Part shown: piece after piece, positions 10,701-18,941 of the stretch | How the letters are laid out: every line of letters begins with the position of its first letter | Position numbering within the stretch: position 1 is the first letter of the stretch | Assembly: GCF_916700565.1 (NCBI RefSeq) | Contig: NZ_CAKAKO010000003.1 | Coordinates: 1-64,000, forward strand | Length of the DNA stretch: 64,000 nt | Origin: Xenophilus sp. Marseille-Q4582 | Lineage (GTDB): Bacteria > Pseudomonadota > Gammaproteobacteria > Burkholderiales > Burkholderiaceae_C | Reading direction: 5' to 3' | Notes under the pieces: generated by a model | Database searches by the model: none | What the model was told of the DNA's origin: nothing | Seen by the model: only the letters and a program-made list of their open reading frames with translations | Program-made: the position numbers and the translations under genes

Positions 10701-11317
10701 TCGGGCTCCAGGAACTGGATCGGGTGCGTGGCCACCACGGGCAGATTCAGGCGTGCGGCCAGCTGCACGGCGGCACGCACGTGCGGCTCGTCCTCGGGCC
10801 GGCCGGCGCGCTGCACTTCCAGGTAGAAGCGATGGGTGAAGATGCCGGCCAGGCGCAGCGCGACCTCGCGCGCGCGCTCGGCGTTGCCCGCGGCCAGCGG
10901 CGCGCCCAACGGCCCGGCCTGCGCGCCCGACAGCGCGATCAGGCCGCCATTGAGCTCCTGCAGCCAGTCCCAGCACAGCAGCGGCTGGGTCTGGCCGCGC
11001 GGCACGTTCTGCGTCCAGCCGCGCGCCAGCAATTCCGACAGGTTCAGGTAGCCCTCGCGGCTTTGCACCAGCAGCAGCATGCGGCTGGGGGCGGCGTCGG
11101 CGTCGATGCCCTCGAGCTGCACTTCGCAGCCCAGCACGGGCTTCACGCCCTTGCCGCGCGCCTGCTTGTAGAACTTGATGGCGCCGAAGAGGTTGTTGAG
11201 GTCGGTGATGGCCAGCGCGGGCTGGCCGTCCTTGGCGGCCGCCTTCACCACTTCATCGATGCGGGTGGTGCCGTCGACGACGGAGAACTCGGTGTGCAGG
11301 CGCAGATGGACGAACAT
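7796..11317 (-). CDS. dnaE: DNA polymerase III subunit alpha
   Basis: This is the replicative polymerase catalytic subunit, 1173 residues, the normal length for DnaE1. Domains in order: an N-terminal PHP domain (RLHTEFSVVDGTTRIDEVV, AITDLNNLFG), a C-family palm with the catalytic PDFDIDF motif near residue 402 and GPGRGSGAGSLVAYAL before it, thumb and fingers, a helix-hairpin-helix region (TVEALIKAGAFDSLN), and a C-terminal OB fold (TIAGIVSGLRMINGQRG). It is convergent with tolA. The 208-bp gap between them (7588-7795) shows no gene or clear terminator. Confidence 0.97.
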   Translation of the reverse strand: MFVHLRLHTEFSVVDGTTRIDEVVKAAAKDGQPALAITDLNNLFGAIKFYKQARGKGVKPVLGCEVQLEGIDADAAPSRMLLLVQSREGYLNLSELLARGWTQNVPRGQTQPLLCWDWLQELNGGLIALSGAQAGPLGAPLAAGNAERAREVALRLAGIFTHRFYLEVQRAGRPEDEPHVRAAVQLAARLNLPVVATHPIQFLEPDEFDAHEARVCIAEGEILGNQRRVRRFTREQHFKSAAQMERLFADLPSAVANAVEIAKRCNLTLVLGKPQLPDFPTPLEDGVPMPIDKYFRVLSFEGLEERLAHLFPDPAKRDAQRPRYVERLEFEIGTILKMGFPGYFLIVGDFIRWAKANGCPVGPGRGSGAGSLVAYALKITDLDPLEYNLLFERFLNPERVSMPDFDIDFCQGNRDRVIDYVKDKYGRNAVSQIATFGTMAARAAIRDVGRVMDMSYSFCDGISKLIPNKPGKPVTLQYPPADLSEDDKEKYAIAAEPLLAQRIEQEEEVKSLVEMAQKLEGMTRNIGMHAGGVLIAPGKLTDFCPLYQQPGSESAVSQYDKDDVEAIGLVKFDFLGLATLTILEIAREFIMKRHKGQENFAYENIALDDRATYRLFSEGKTEAVFQFESRGMQGMLRDAKPTRLEDLIALNALYRPGPMDLIPSFVARKHGREEVEYPHPAVAEMLSETYGIMVYQEQVMQTAQILGGYSLGGADLLRRAMGKKKAEEMAEHREKFRAGALATHGITQEKADEIFDLMEKFAGYGFNKSHAAAYSLLAYHTGWLKVHYTAEFYCANMTVEMDNTDKLKVLFEDATKNFGMSFELPDVNRGHYRFEPVSDKVIRYGLGAVKGTGQLAIEAIVRAREEGGPFKSLFDFAARVDRQRINKRTVEALIKAGAFDSLNPDRAALVASLDRAFDYAAAQEANANQGGLFDMFGDDAHGCSAEEPPLVEVTPWGVKERLTHEKTAIGFYLSGHLFDEVAREVRMFAKRQIDELIDSREPQTIAGIVSGLRMINGQRGRLALFVLDDKSATIEVVADEAVYTAARDALREDELVIISGRLQPGRGGFEPRFVAQQVHSLADARCRYGKYLRVAVNGKLPDIARMVRDFEPRREQTEAGEVRVGLPVRLALVRGGAQVELQLGEAARFFPADAALASWTAQADAGKAVIVYE

Positions 11318-11500
11318 CGGGGAATTCTAGAAGGCCGCCTCCGCCGCGCGGGGGCGCCGACCCGGTTCCGGCCTGCGGCGGCGGTCCATGCGGCCCGCTC
11401 TTGACAAGGCAGGGCCAATGCTGCCCGCTCGGGCCCTGGATGCCGACGAGGCGCTGGCAGATGGACGCCCGGGCCGCGGGCGGCTTTTTACAATCGCCGG

Positions 11501-12289
11501 GTGAACTCCGTGCTGAACATCTCCGCCTATCTCTTCGTGCCGCTCCCCGATCGGGAGCAACTGCGGCCCCGCCTGTTCGAAGCGGCGCAGGCCCGCGACC
11601 TGCGCGGCACGGTGCTGCTGGCGGAAGAAGGCATCAACCTCTTCCTGGCCGGCAGCGCCGAGAGCGTGCGCGGCTTCGTGGAGGAACTGCGCGCCGACCC
11701 GCGCTTCGCGGCGCTCGCGCCCAAGGAAAGCTGGTCCGAGCAGCAGCCCTTCCGGCGCCTTCTGGTCAAGCTCAAGCGCGAGATCATCCGCATGAACCAT
11801 CCGGCCATCCGCCCCGCTGCGGGCCGCGCGCCGGCCGTGGATGCGCCCACGCTCAAGCGCTGGCTGGACCAGGGGCATGACGACGCGGGCAGGCCCGTCG
11901 CGCTGCTGGACGCGCGCAACGCGTTCGAAGTGGACTACGGCACCTTCGACGGCGCCATCGACTGGCGCATCGGCAAGTTCACGGAGTTCCCCCAAGCCGT
12001 GCTCGCGCACCGCCGCGAGCTGGAAGGCAAGACCGTCGTGAGCTTTTGCACCGGCGGCATCCGCTGCGAGAAGGCCGCGATCTACATGCACGACCTGGGG
12101 CTGACCAACGTGCTGCAGCTCGAAGGCGGCATCCTCAAGTATTTCGAGGAAGTGGGCGGCGCCCATTACCACGGCGACTGCTTCGTGTTCGACGGCCGCG
12201 AGGCCCTGGCGCCGGACCTGAGCGCGCGCTCGGCGCATGCCAGCGCGCGCGCGTTCGAGGATCCGGACCTGGCCGTGAAGCAGACCTGA
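11501..12289 (+). CDS. trhO: tRNA uridine(34) hydroxylase TrhO (rhodanese-domain, UPF0176/YceA family)
   Basis: The family introduces a 5-hydroxyl at the wobble uridine of certain tRNAs, independently of prephenate. The 262-residue protein has the N-terminal acylphosphatase-like segment with [16 protein letters not shown], then a rhodanese domain. The active-site loop is [13 protein letters not shown] with C183 as the catalytic cysteine. [19 protein letters not shown] is the other rhodanese landmark. The start is GTG at 11501; no ATG fits the conserved N-terminus. It is divergent from dnaE, with about 180 bp between them. Confidence 0.9.
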   Translation: MNSVLNISAYLFVPLPDREQLRPRLFEAAQARDLRGTVLLAEEGINLFLAGSAESVRGFVEELRADPRFAALAPKESWSEQQPFRRLLVKLKREIIRMNHPAIRPAAGRAPAVDAPTLKRWLDQGHDDAGRPVALLDARNAFEVDYGTFDGAIDWRIGKFTEFPQAVLAHRRELEGKTVVSFCTGGIRCEKAAIYMHDLGLTNVLQLEGGILKYFEEVGGAHYHGDCFVFDGREALAPDLSARSAHASARAFEDPDLAVKQT

Positions 12290-12344
12290 GGACGCGCGCG
12301 AGGGTCGAACTGCCGTCCGTCCCGTCGGCCCGCAGCCGGCGCGG

Positions 12345-13292
12345 TCAGCCCTGGGCCCGTTTGTCCGGCGCCACGGCGCTGGTGGAGCGCTCGGTCTTGA
12401 AAGGATGGTCGGGCAGCGGAATGAACTCCGTCTCGCCGGGCACGTGGCCCATGCGCTGGGCCTCCCAGTCTTCGCCGGCCTGCAGGATGCGCTCGCGCCG
12501 GCTGGAGACGAAGTTCCAGCTCATGAAGCGCGGCCCGTCCAGCGGCGCGCCGCCGATCACCACCAGCCGCCGCGCGCCCTCGGCCGTGATGCGCACGGGC
12601 GGGCGCTCCGCGCCGTCCTGCGGCGCGTCCGGCAGCACCCCCATGGTGTGCTGCGCCAGCGCCTCGCCATTGAGCGCCACCTCGCCATCGACCGCGTACA
12701 CGGCCATCTCGGGCGCCAGCGCAGGCAGCTCGAAAGCCGCGCCTGCGGGCAGCGTGACGTCGAGGTAGAGCGTGGGCATCAGCGTGGGCACGGGCGAGCG
12801 CAACCCGAAGGCCTCGCCCACCAGCACGCGCACCGCCGCGCCCTGCAGGTCCAGCGCGGGAATGTCCTGGGCGGCGGTGTGCGAGAAGCTGGGCTCCACC
12901 TCCTCGAACTCGCGCGGCAGCGCGCACCACAGCTGCAGGCCGTGGTTCACATAGGTCTCGGTCTTCAGCCCCTCGGGCTTGCGCTCGGAATGCACGATGC
13001 CCTTGCCGGCGGTCATCCAGTTGACGGCGCCGGGGCGGATCTCCTGCGCGGTGCCCAGGCTGTCGCGGTGCATCATCGCGCCCTCAAACAGATAGGTCAC
13101 GGTGGCCAGGCCGATGTGCGGATGGGGCCGCACGTCATGCTGGTCGCCGGGCTTTTCCGTCGCGGGACCGAAATGGTCGAAGAACACGAAAGGGCCCACG
13201 GCGCGCCGCTGCGCGGCAGGCAGCACGCGGCGCACCTGGAAGCCGCCGCCCAGGTCCTTGGCGTGCGGGTAGAGCGTGAGAAGGTCGGGCAT
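12345..13292 (-). CDS. pirin family bicupin protein
   Basis: Pirins are two-cupin, metal-binding proteins; bacterial members include quercetin dioxygenases and regulators. The 315-residue protein carries the N-terminal pirin signature (PHPHIGLATVTYLFEGAMMHRDSLG, cut here: metal ligands H and H in PHPHIG) and MTAGKGIVHSERKP, with further His and Glu ligands, then a C-terminal pirin domain. The ATG at 13292 has a good GGAGAG ribosome site; an upstream ATG at 13328 has none. It is the last gene of a minus-strand group with the flavodoxin-like, DoxX-like and second pirin genes. Confidence 0.88.
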   Translation of the reverse strand: MPDLLTLYPHAKDLGGGFQVRRVLPAAQRRAVGPFVFFDHFGPATEKPGDQHDVRPHPHIGLATVTYLFEGAMMHRDSLGTAQEIRPGAVNWMTAGKGIVHSERKPEGLKTETYVNHGLQLWCALPREFEEVEPSFSHTAAQDIPALDLQGAAVRVLVGEAFGLRSPVPTLMPTLYLDVTLPAGAAFELPALAPEMAVYAVDGEVALNGEALAQHTMGVLPDAPQDGAERPPVRITAEGARRLVVIGGAPLDGPRFMSWNFVSSRRERILQAGEDWEAQRMGHVPGETEFIPLPDHPFKTERSTSAVAPDKRAQG

Positions 13293-13342
13293 GGGGCTCT
13301 CCGGAGGGTTCGCGTGGGCAGTGGGCATCGTGCGGCGGGCTT

Positions 13343-13894
13343 TCAGGCCAGCAGTTGCAGCGCGCCGCGCAGGCGCTCGCCGAAGGCGCGGGCCGTCTGC
13401 AGGTCGCCGGCCGGCATCTCGGCCGGGCTGGCGTCGGCGGGCGAGGTGGTCATCAGGCCGCCAAAGCCGCCCACGTAGTTGAGCGAATCGCGCGTCGAGG
13501 CCTTCTTGTTGCTCGGCACGATGCCCAGGCCGGCCCACAGGCCGCCGTGTTGCATGGCCAACTGCCAGAAGTAGGCGATGGACGCGAACTTGTCGCCGTT
13601 CATGGTCGCGCTGTTGGTGAAGCCCGCGAACAGCTTGTTCTTCCAGCCTTCCACGAACCAGACCTTGGACGAGGCGTCGGCGAATTTCTTGAACTGCCAG
13701 CTCGGCGCGCCCATGTAGGTGGGCGCACCGAAGACGATCAGGCGCGCCGCGGCCAGTGCTTCCCAGCCGCCTTCGGGCAGGTTGCCGTCGGCGTCGATGG
13801 CGATGAGAGGGGCTTCGGCGCCCTCGCCCACGGCCTGCGCCACGCGCTGGGTGTGGCCGTAGCCGGAGTGGTAGACGATGACGATGTCGGACAT
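13343..13894 (-). CDS. flavodoxin/NAD(P)H-quinone oxidoreductase family protein
   Basis: This 183-residue flavodoxin-fold protein probably binds FMN and reduces quinones or similar compounds. The phosphate-binding loop VYHSGYGHTQRVAQAV is at the N-terminus, and the FMN loops VFGAPTYMGAPS (about residue 55) and FTNSATMNGDK follow. It resembles WrbA in size and layout but is too diverged for that name. Grouping with DoxX-like and pirin genes under a divergent LysR regulator suggests a response to electrophiles or quinones, which is inference. Confidence 0.82.
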   Translation of the reverse strand: MSDIVIVYHSGYGHTQRVAQAVGEGAEAPLIAIDADGNLPEGGWEALAAARLIVFGAPTYMGAPSWQFKKFADASSKVWFVEGWKNKLFAGFTNSATMNGDKFASIAYFWQLAMQHGGLWAGLGIVPSNKKASTRDSLNYVGGFGGLMTTSPADASPAEMPAGDLQTARAFGERLRGALQLLA

Positions 13895-14008
13895 GCGATT
13901 CCTTCCTGAGGCTGATGGATGGCTGCGGCGCGGGGCAGGCTGCGGCGCGGGGCGGGCTGCGGCGGGCCGGCCGCCCTGCCCCGCACATGCTGCGGGTGAT
14001 GGGCCTTT

Positions 14009-14431
14009 TTACTTCTTGTCGATGGAGAAGCGGCCCGGGCCGAAGGCCGTGAAGGCCAGCAGGCCGCCGGCGATGGCCAGGTTCTTCCAGAACATCAGCT
14101 GGTTGACCATCACCTTGTCGGCCGGCATGGCCCAGTAGTTGTGGAAGAAGAAGGCGGCGGCCAGCGTGAAGATCGCGATCAGCAGTGCGGCCAGGCGGGT
14201 CTTGAAGCCCACCAGCAGCAGGATGCCCAGGCCCAGTTCCACCACGATGGCGATCACCGCGCCCACCTGCGGCAGCGGCAGCCCGACCGAGCCGATGTAG
14301 CCCACGATGCCGGAGAAGCCGCCGATCTTGGCGAAGCCCGCCGGAATGAACAGCGCCGCCAGCAGGATGCGCCCGACCAGCGCCAGGCCGTCCTGGGTGG
14401 GGGTGGTGGAAGAGGTTTGGGTGATGGCCAT
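14009..14431 (-). CDS. DoxX family membrane protein
   Basis: This 140-residue protein has four predicted membrane helices (GLALVGRILLAALFIPAGFA, then VGLPLPQVGAVIAIVVELGL, TRLAALLIAIFTLAAAFFF and NLAIAGGLLAFTAFGPG). The architecture is that of small DoxX/YqjF-type proteins. A GGAGTC ribosome site precedes the start. Members often neighbour pirins and quinone reductases, as here. No enzymatic residues can be assigned. The gene follows a hairpin and T-rich tract that separates it from the upstream pirin gene. Confidence 0.85.
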   Translation of the reverse strand: MAITQTSSTTPTQDGLALVGRILLAALFIPAGFAKIGGFSGIVGYIGSVGLPLPQVGAVIAIVVELGLGILLLVGFKTRLAALLIAIFTLAAAFFFHNYWAMPADKVMVNQLMFWKNLAIAGGLLAFTAFGPGRFSIDKK

Positions 14432-14449
14432 GACAGACTCCTGAAAAAA

Positions 14450-14517
14450 GCCAAAAAAGAAAAGAAAAACACCAACGACAACCCGCGCCGCCGCGGGTTC
14501 GTTGCCCGCGGCGGCGC
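14450..14517 (-). terminator. hairpin plus T-rich tract between pirin and DoxX genes
   Basis: A perfect 13-bp stem, GCGCCGCCGCGGG at 14485-14497 paired with 14505-14517 around a 7-nt loop, lies about 40 nt after the pirin-like stop. Read on the minus strand it is followed within about 15 nt by a T-rich run (14478-14450). The distance from stem to T run is longer than in textbook terminators, so it could be a partial terminator that lowers expression of the genes downstream. Confidence 0.55.
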
Positions 14518-14556
14518 ATTCAGACCGAAGCTTCGGCCGGTGGGATCACACCGGCC

Positions 14557-15258
14557 TCAGGCTTCCAGATCGAACACCAGCACTTCGGCGTCCTGCCCGC
14601 CGCTCAGCAGCAGCTGCGATTCGCCCGCGATCATCGCCGCATCGCCGCCCGAAAGCGCCTGCCCGTTGACGCTGAGCTGACCGCGCACCAGGTGCACGTA
14701 GCTCTTGCGCTCCGGGTCCAGCGCCAGTTCGGCACTTTCGGCGCCGTCGAACAGGCCCGCATAGAGGCGCGCATCGGCGTTCATCGACACCGAGCCTTCG
14801 GCGCCATCGGGCGAGGCCACCAGGCGCAGCCGGCCGCGCTTGTCGGCCGCCGGGAAGGACTTCTGCGCGTAGCCCGGCTGCACGCCGCGCTGGCGCGGCA
14901 GCAGCCAGATCTGCAGGAAGTGCGTGGTCTTGTCTTTCTCATGGTTGAACTCGCTGTGCATCACGCCGGTGCCGGCGCTCATGCGCTGCACGTCGCCCGG
15001 CGGGATCGATTCGATGTTGCCCATGCTGTCCTTGTGCGCCAGCGCGCCGTCGAGCACGTAGCTGATGATCTCCATGTCCTTGTGGCCATGGGTGCCGAAG
15101 CCGGCGCCCGCGGCCACGCGGTCTTCGTTGATCACGCGCAGGTTGCCCCAGCCCATGAAGGCGGGATCGTAGTAGCCGGCGAAGGAAAAGCTGTGGAAGG
15201 ACTGCAGCCAGCCATGATCGGCATAGCCACGTTCCTGGGACTTGCGGATTTGCAGCAT
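14557..15258 (-). CDS. pirin-like bicupin protein (YhaK/YhhW type)
   Basis: This second, shorter pirin (233 residues) begins MLQIRKSQERGYADHGW, the usual start of the YhhW/YhaK branch. Putative metal ligands are in GTHGHKDMEIISYVLDG and in GTGVMHSEFNHE, so the N-terminal cupin appears catalytically competent. The longer upstream frame is discarded: the chosen ATG has a GGAG site 8 nt away and matches the family start. It is the first gene of the minus-strand group and diverges from the LysR regulator across 164 bp. Confidence 0.9.
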   Translation of the reverse strand: MLQIRKSQERGYADHGWLQSFHSFSFAGYYDPAFMGWGNLRVINEDRVAAGAGFGTHGHKDMEIISYVLDGALAHKDSMGNIESIPPGDVQRMSAGTGVMHSEFNHEKDKTTHFLQIWLLPRQRGVQPGYAQKSFPAADKRGRLRLVASPDGAEGSVSMNADARLYAGLFDGAESAELALDPERKSYVHLVRGQLSVNGQALSGGDAAMIAGESQLLLSGGQDAEVLVFDLEA

Positions 15259-15392
15259 GTTGAAATCTCCTGAACGGTGGGCGGCGGGGGTTCCCGACCC
15301 AGCTCCACCTTGTGGGCCGCACCGGATGTGCAGCGGATGGAGGAACTGTAGGCCTGCACGGGCCGACCGCGGGTGCGCGGATTCGAAGACAT

Positions 15393-15411
15393 CATTCAAA
15401 TCATTTGAATG
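15393..15411. promoter_or_regulatory. perfect inverted repeat, likely operator of the divergent LysR regulator
   Basis: CATTCAAA and TTTGAATG form a perfect 8-bp inverted repeat with a 3-nt centre (TCA). It lies 11 nt before the LysR start and 134 nt from the pirin-like start. It is much more AT-rich than its surroundings and overlaps where the LysR promoter or ribosome site should be. This is the arrangement expected for an autoregulated LysR gene; binding is inferred. Confidence 0.6.
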
Positions 15412-15422
15412 AAAATCTGCGC

Positions 15423-16394
15423 ATGCCCGCCCCCGCCTCCCCCATCCAGCCGCGCGACGTGCTCACGCCCGATTCGCTGGCCATGCTGCAGGCCATCGTG
15501 CGCCACGGCAGCTTTGCCGCCGCGGCCCGCGCCCTCGATCTGGTGCCCAGCGCCCTGAGCTACCGCGTGCGCCAGATCGAGGACGCGCTGGACGTGCTGC
15601 TGTTCGACCGCAGCGCGCGGCAGGCCCGGCTCACGGCGGCCGGCGCGGAGCTGCTGCGCGAGGCCGGCCGGCTGCTGACCGAGATCGACGCGGTGGCCAA
15701 CCGCGTGCGCCGCGTGGGCACGGGCTGGGAGCCGCAGCTGACCTTGGCCGTGGACGGCGTGATCGCCCGCGACCCGCTGTACGAGCTGATCGGCGCCTTC
15801 TACGCCCAGCAGCCGCCCACGCGGCTCAAGCTGCGCGACGAAACGCTGTTCGGCACCGTGGAGGCGCTGGTGCGCGGCGAGGCGGACCTGGCCATCGGCA
15901 GTGTGCTCGACGCCGCCCGGCTCGCGCTCACGGCCTCGGGCATCCAGAGCCGGCCGCTGGGCGAGCTGCCTTTCGTCTACGTGGTGGCGCCGCACCATCC
16001 GCTGGCGCGAGAAGCGCAGCCCTTGCCCGATGCCGTGATCCGCCAGCACCGCGGGGTGGTGGCGGCCGATTCGGCGCGCCAGGGCGAAAGCCTGAGCGTG
16101 AACCTGGTCGGCGGGCAGGACCTGCTCACCGTGCCCACCCTGCAGGCCAAGCTGCATGCCCAGCTGCACGGGCTGGGCGGCGGCTTCCTGCCCGAGCCCA
16201 TGGCCCGCCCCTGGCTGGCGGCCGGCCACCTGGTGGAACTGGCGACCGAGCGCGTGCCCCCGCACGGCACCCTGCACTGCGCCTGGCGCAGCCGCGCGGC
16301 CGGCCAGCCCGGCCTGGCCCTGCAATGGTGGCTGCAGCAGCTGGACCATGCGGGCACGCGGGAGGCCCTGCTCACGCAGCACCGCGGCCGCTGA
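15423..16394 (+). CDS. LysR family transcriptional regulator
   Basis: This 323-residue protein has an N-terminal winged helix-turn-helix (LQAIVRHGSFAAAARALDLV, then PSALSYRVRQIEDALDVLLF) at about residues 20-80. A periplasmic-binding-like effector domain follows (VEALVRGEADLAIGSVLD, LLTVPTLQAKLHAQL). The ATG at 15423 is chosen because upstream codons run into the palindromic operator region. It is divergent from the pirin-like gene, so the pirin/DoxX/flavodoxin group is its most likely target. Confidence 0.9.
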   Translation: MPAPASPIQPRDVLTPDSLAMLQAIVRHGSFAAAARALDLVPSALSYRVRQIEDALDVLLFDRSARQARLTAAGAELLREAGRLLTEIDAVANRVRRVGTGWEPQLTLAVDGVIARDPLYELIGAFYAQQPPTRLKLRDETLFGTVEALVRGEADLAIGSVLDAARLALTASGIQSRPLGELPFVYVVAPHHPLAREAQPLPDAVIRQHRGVVAADSARQGESLSVNLVGGQDLLTVPTLQAKLHAQLHGLGGGFLPEPMARPWLAAGHLVELATERVPPHGTLHCAWRSRAAGQPGLALQWWLQQLDHAGTREALLTQHRGR

Positions 16395-16427
16395 ACGTGC
16401 GCCCGGCCGGCGCGCTGGCGGCCACCT

Positions 16428-16778
16428 TCAGCCGCCGCGGCTGCGCGCATGCGTCCCGGCGTTCACGGGCAGCAGAGGGTCCAGCCGCGTGTCGCCGTAC
16501 ACACGCATGACCTTGGCGATGATGACCTGGTAGCCCGACAGCCAGCGCTCGTGCGCGGCCTTGGCGCGCAGGTGGCTGGGATGCACCATCAGCTGCTGCA
16601 GGTCCTCCAGCGAGTCCCAGTAGAAGACCCGGGAGACCAGCCCGCTCTGGGGGTTCTCCCAGCTTTCCGCACCGAGAAAGCCCGCCAGGCCTTCGGCCAC
16701 CGCCGTGATCTCGGCATCCAGCGCACGGAAGTCGTCGTCGAGTCGGTGGCGGGCAAAAACGAAGGTGGACGAATACAT
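16428..16778 (-). CDS. antibiotic biosynthesis monooxygenase (ABM) superfamily small protein
   Basis: This 116-residue protein has the dimeric alpha/beta barrel look of the ABM superfamily: a beta strand MYSSTFVFARHRLD, a helix DFRALDAEITAVAEGLAGF, and SRVFYWDSLEDLQQLMVHPS with the typical histidine before HLRAKAAHERW. The start at MYSS is chosen because upstream residues are Cys/Arg-rich and unlike the family. Members range from heme-degrading enzymes to proteins of unknown role, and no substrate is implied. Confidence 0.7.
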   Translation of the reverse strand: MYSSTFVFARHRLDDDFRALDAEITAVAEGLAGFLGAESWENPQSGLVSRVFYWDSLEDLQQLMVHPSHLRAKAAHERWLSGYQVIIAKVMRVYGDTRLDPLLPVNAGTHARSRGG

Positions 16779-16921
16779 GAAGACGAGCCGGCGCGCGCAG
16801 TACGCGCAGCAGTAGGAACCAAGCCGCAGTGTGATGCAAGAGGAGCTTCTCCTTGCCTCGCGCGGGCAAAAACGCCCGGGGCAACGGTTAGAGTCGGAGC
16901 GCACCGACTCTCCTGAACACC

Positions 16922-17989
16922 ATGGCACGCCTGTCCCGTCCTTCGCTCTCTCCCGTTCGCGGCGCGCGCCGCATCGCCGTCATCGGTGCCGGCATCGCGG
17001 GGCTGGCTGCGGCCCGCACGCTGGCGCAGGCCGGCTGGGAGGTGGAAGTCTTCGAGGCGCAGGGCAAGGCGGGCGGTCGCCTTGCCGGCGAGGAATCGCG
17101 CCATGGCAGCTTCGACACCGGGGCGCAGTACTTCACGGTGCGCGATGCGCGCTTCCAGCGGGCGCTCGACGCCACCGCCGCGCCCTGCAAGCGCTGGAGC
17201 GCCAATGCGGTGCGCGTGCTCGATGCGATGGGCCGCGTGGTCGAGGCGGCGCTGCCCACGCGCGAGTCGCACTGGGTGGCCGTGCCGCACATGGGCGCGC
17301 TGGCCGCACACTGGGCCGCGCCGCTGGGCGATGCCCTGCACCTGTGCACGCAGGTGGTCGCCCTCGAGGCCGACACGCTGGAGCCCACGCGCTGGCAGCT
17401 GCGCACGCAGGGCGAAGCCGACAGCAGCGCCGTGCATGCGGGCTTCGACGCCGTGCTGTGCGCCGTGCCGCCCGGTGCCGCCCGCCGCCTGCTCGAAGCG
17501 CCCGCCCCCGCCTTGCATGCCGCGCTGGCCGACGTGCGCATCGCACCCTGCTGGTCGCTGCAGATGGCCTTTCCGCAAGCCAGCCAGCCGGGCCTGCCGC
17601 ACCTGGGCCCGCAATGGAACTGCGCGCGCTCCACGCACCACCGCGTGGCCTGGGTGGCGCGCGAATCCTCCAAGCCGGGCCGCGGCAGCATCGAGCGCTG
17701 GACGGTGCAGGCCAGCGCCGACTGGTCGCGCGAGCACCTGAATGACGACGCGGCGCGCGTGCAGGCCAAGCTGCTGCGCGCCTTTGGCGAGATCACCGGC
17801 ATCCGTGTCGAGCCGGCCTGGGCGCAGGCGCGCCTGTGGACCGAGGCCAAGACCGAAACCCCGCTGGGCCGCAGCCACCTGTGGGATGCGAACGCCGGAC
17901 TGGGCGTGGCGGGCGACTGGTGCATCGGCCATCGCGTGGAAGACGCCTTCGTGTCGGGGCTGGAACTGGCTCTGGCCGCAGCCGCCTGA
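16922..17989 (+). CDS. renalase-like FAD/NAD(P)-dependent amine oxidoreductase
   Basis: This 355-residue flavoprotein has an N-terminal Rossmann motif ([19 protein letters not shown]) followed by the FAD ribose glutamate in [26 protein letters not shown] is typical of renalase-like and NAD(P)-binding FAD-dependent proteins. A C-terminal flavin-contact motif appears in [20 protein letters not shown]. The physiological substrate is unknown. The gene is divergent from the ABM-like gene and ends 7 nt before gluQ. Confidence 0.82.
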   Translation: MARLSRPSLSPVRGARRIAVIGAGIAGLAAARTLAQAGWEVEVFEAQGKAGGRLAGEESRHGSFDTGAQYFTVRDARFQRALDATAAPCKRWSANAVRVLDAMGRVVEAALPTRESHWVAVPHMGALAAHWAAPLGDALHLCTQVVALEADTLEPTRWQLRTQGEADSSAVHAGFDAVLCAVPPGAARRLLEAPAPALHAALADVRIAPCWSLQMAFPQASQPGLPHLGPQWNCARSTHHRVAWVARESSKPGRGSIERWTVQASADWSREHLNDDAARVQAKLLRAFGEITGIRVEPAWAQARLWTEAKTETPLGRSHLWDANAGLGVAGDWCIGHRVEDAFVSGLELALAAAA

Positions 17990-17996
17990 GCGGGGT

Positions 17997-18941
17997 GTGA
18001 ACGCGTCGCACGCGGCCACCCTCTTCCCCGCGCCGGCGGCGGCCACGCGCTACGTCGGCCGTTTCGCCCCCTCGCCCACCGGCCCCCTGCATGCGGGCTC
18101 GCTGGTCGCCGCACTGGCCAGCTGGCTCGATGCGCGCGCGCATGGCGGCCGCTGGCTGGTGCGCATCGAGGACGCCGACACCGAACGCTGCCTGCCGGGG
18201 CTGGGGGAGCACATCCTGGCCCAGCTGGCCGCTTTCGCGCTGGTGCCCGACGCGCCGCCTGTGTGGCAAACGCAGCGCACGGCGCGCTATGACGCTGCGC
18301 TGCAGCGCCTGATCGCCCTCGATCTGGCCTATCCCTGCGGCTGCACGCGCCGCGAGATCGACGATGCCCTGCGCGCCCAGGGCGTGGCGCATGCGCGGCA
18401 TGGCGAACGCGTGTACCCCGGCACCTGCCGCCTGGGTCTGCGGGGCAAGACGGCGCGCGCCTGGCGCTTTGCCACCTGGCGCAGGCCGGGCGGGGTGCAC
18501 TGGCAGGACCGCCGCCTGGGCGCGCAGCAGCAGGACGTGGCGCGGGCCGTGGGCGATTTCGTGCTGCGCCGCGCCGATGGCCCCTGGGCCTACCAGCTCG
18601 CGGTGGTGGTCGACGATGCGGACCAGGGCGTCACGCACGTCGTGCGCGGCGAGGACCTCGCGGACAACACGCCGCGCCAGATCCTGCTGCAGCAGGCGCT
18701 GGGCCTGCCGACGCCGCGCTACCTGCACACGCCGCTGGTGCTGGCGGCCGACGGACAGAAGCTGTCCAAGCAGAACGGCGCGCAGGCGCTGGACACCGGC
18801 TCGCCCGAAGCCGTGCGGGCCCTGCTGCAGGGCGCGCTGCGCGCCCTGGGCCTGCCCGTGCCGGCCGATGCGCAAACGCCCGCGCAGCTGCTGGCCGCGG
18901 GCATCGCGCCCTGGGCCGCTCTCTACAATCCGGCGCTGTGA
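17997..18941 (+). CDS. gluQ: glutamyl-Q tRNA(Asp) synthetase
   Basis: GluQ-RS attaches glutamate to the queuosine at position 34 of tRNA(Asp). The protein is a GluRS catalytic domain without the anticodon-binding domain, 314 residues, as expected. The HIGH-class motif is [14 protein letters not shown] near residue 25 and the KMSKS-class motif is KLSKQ at 255-259. Zinc ligands are visible in [10 protein letters not shown] and YPGTC. The start is GTG at 17997, just after the previous stop; its own stop overlaps the GTG start of trmB. Confidence 0.93.
   Translation: MNASHAATLFPAPAAATRYVGRFAPSPTGPLHAGSLVAALASWLDARAHGGRWLVRIEDADTERCLPGLGEHILAQLAAFALVPDAPPVWQTQRTARYDAALQRLIALDLAYPCGCTRREIDDALRAQGVAHARHGERVYPGTCRLGLRGKTARAWRFATWRRPGGVHWQDRRLGAQQQDVARAVGDFVLRRADGPWAYQLAVVVDDADQGVTHVVRGEDLADNTPRQILLQQALGLPTPRYLHTPLVLAADGQKLSKQNGAQALDTGSPEAVRALLQGALRALGLPVPADAQTPAQLLAAGIAPWAALYNPAL

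Noticed and set aside
7598-11404. Very long open frame on the plus strand opposite dnaE
   Set aside because: It is rich in His, Gln, Arg and Ala with no domain features, as expected for the antisense of a GC-rich gene, and dnaE on the other strand is certain.
12345-14519. A single 724-codon minus-strand gene covering pirin, flavodoxin and DoxX
   Set aside because: Only the 3' 315 codons match a protein family, and the rest is out of frame with two well-supported genes with their own ribosome sites.
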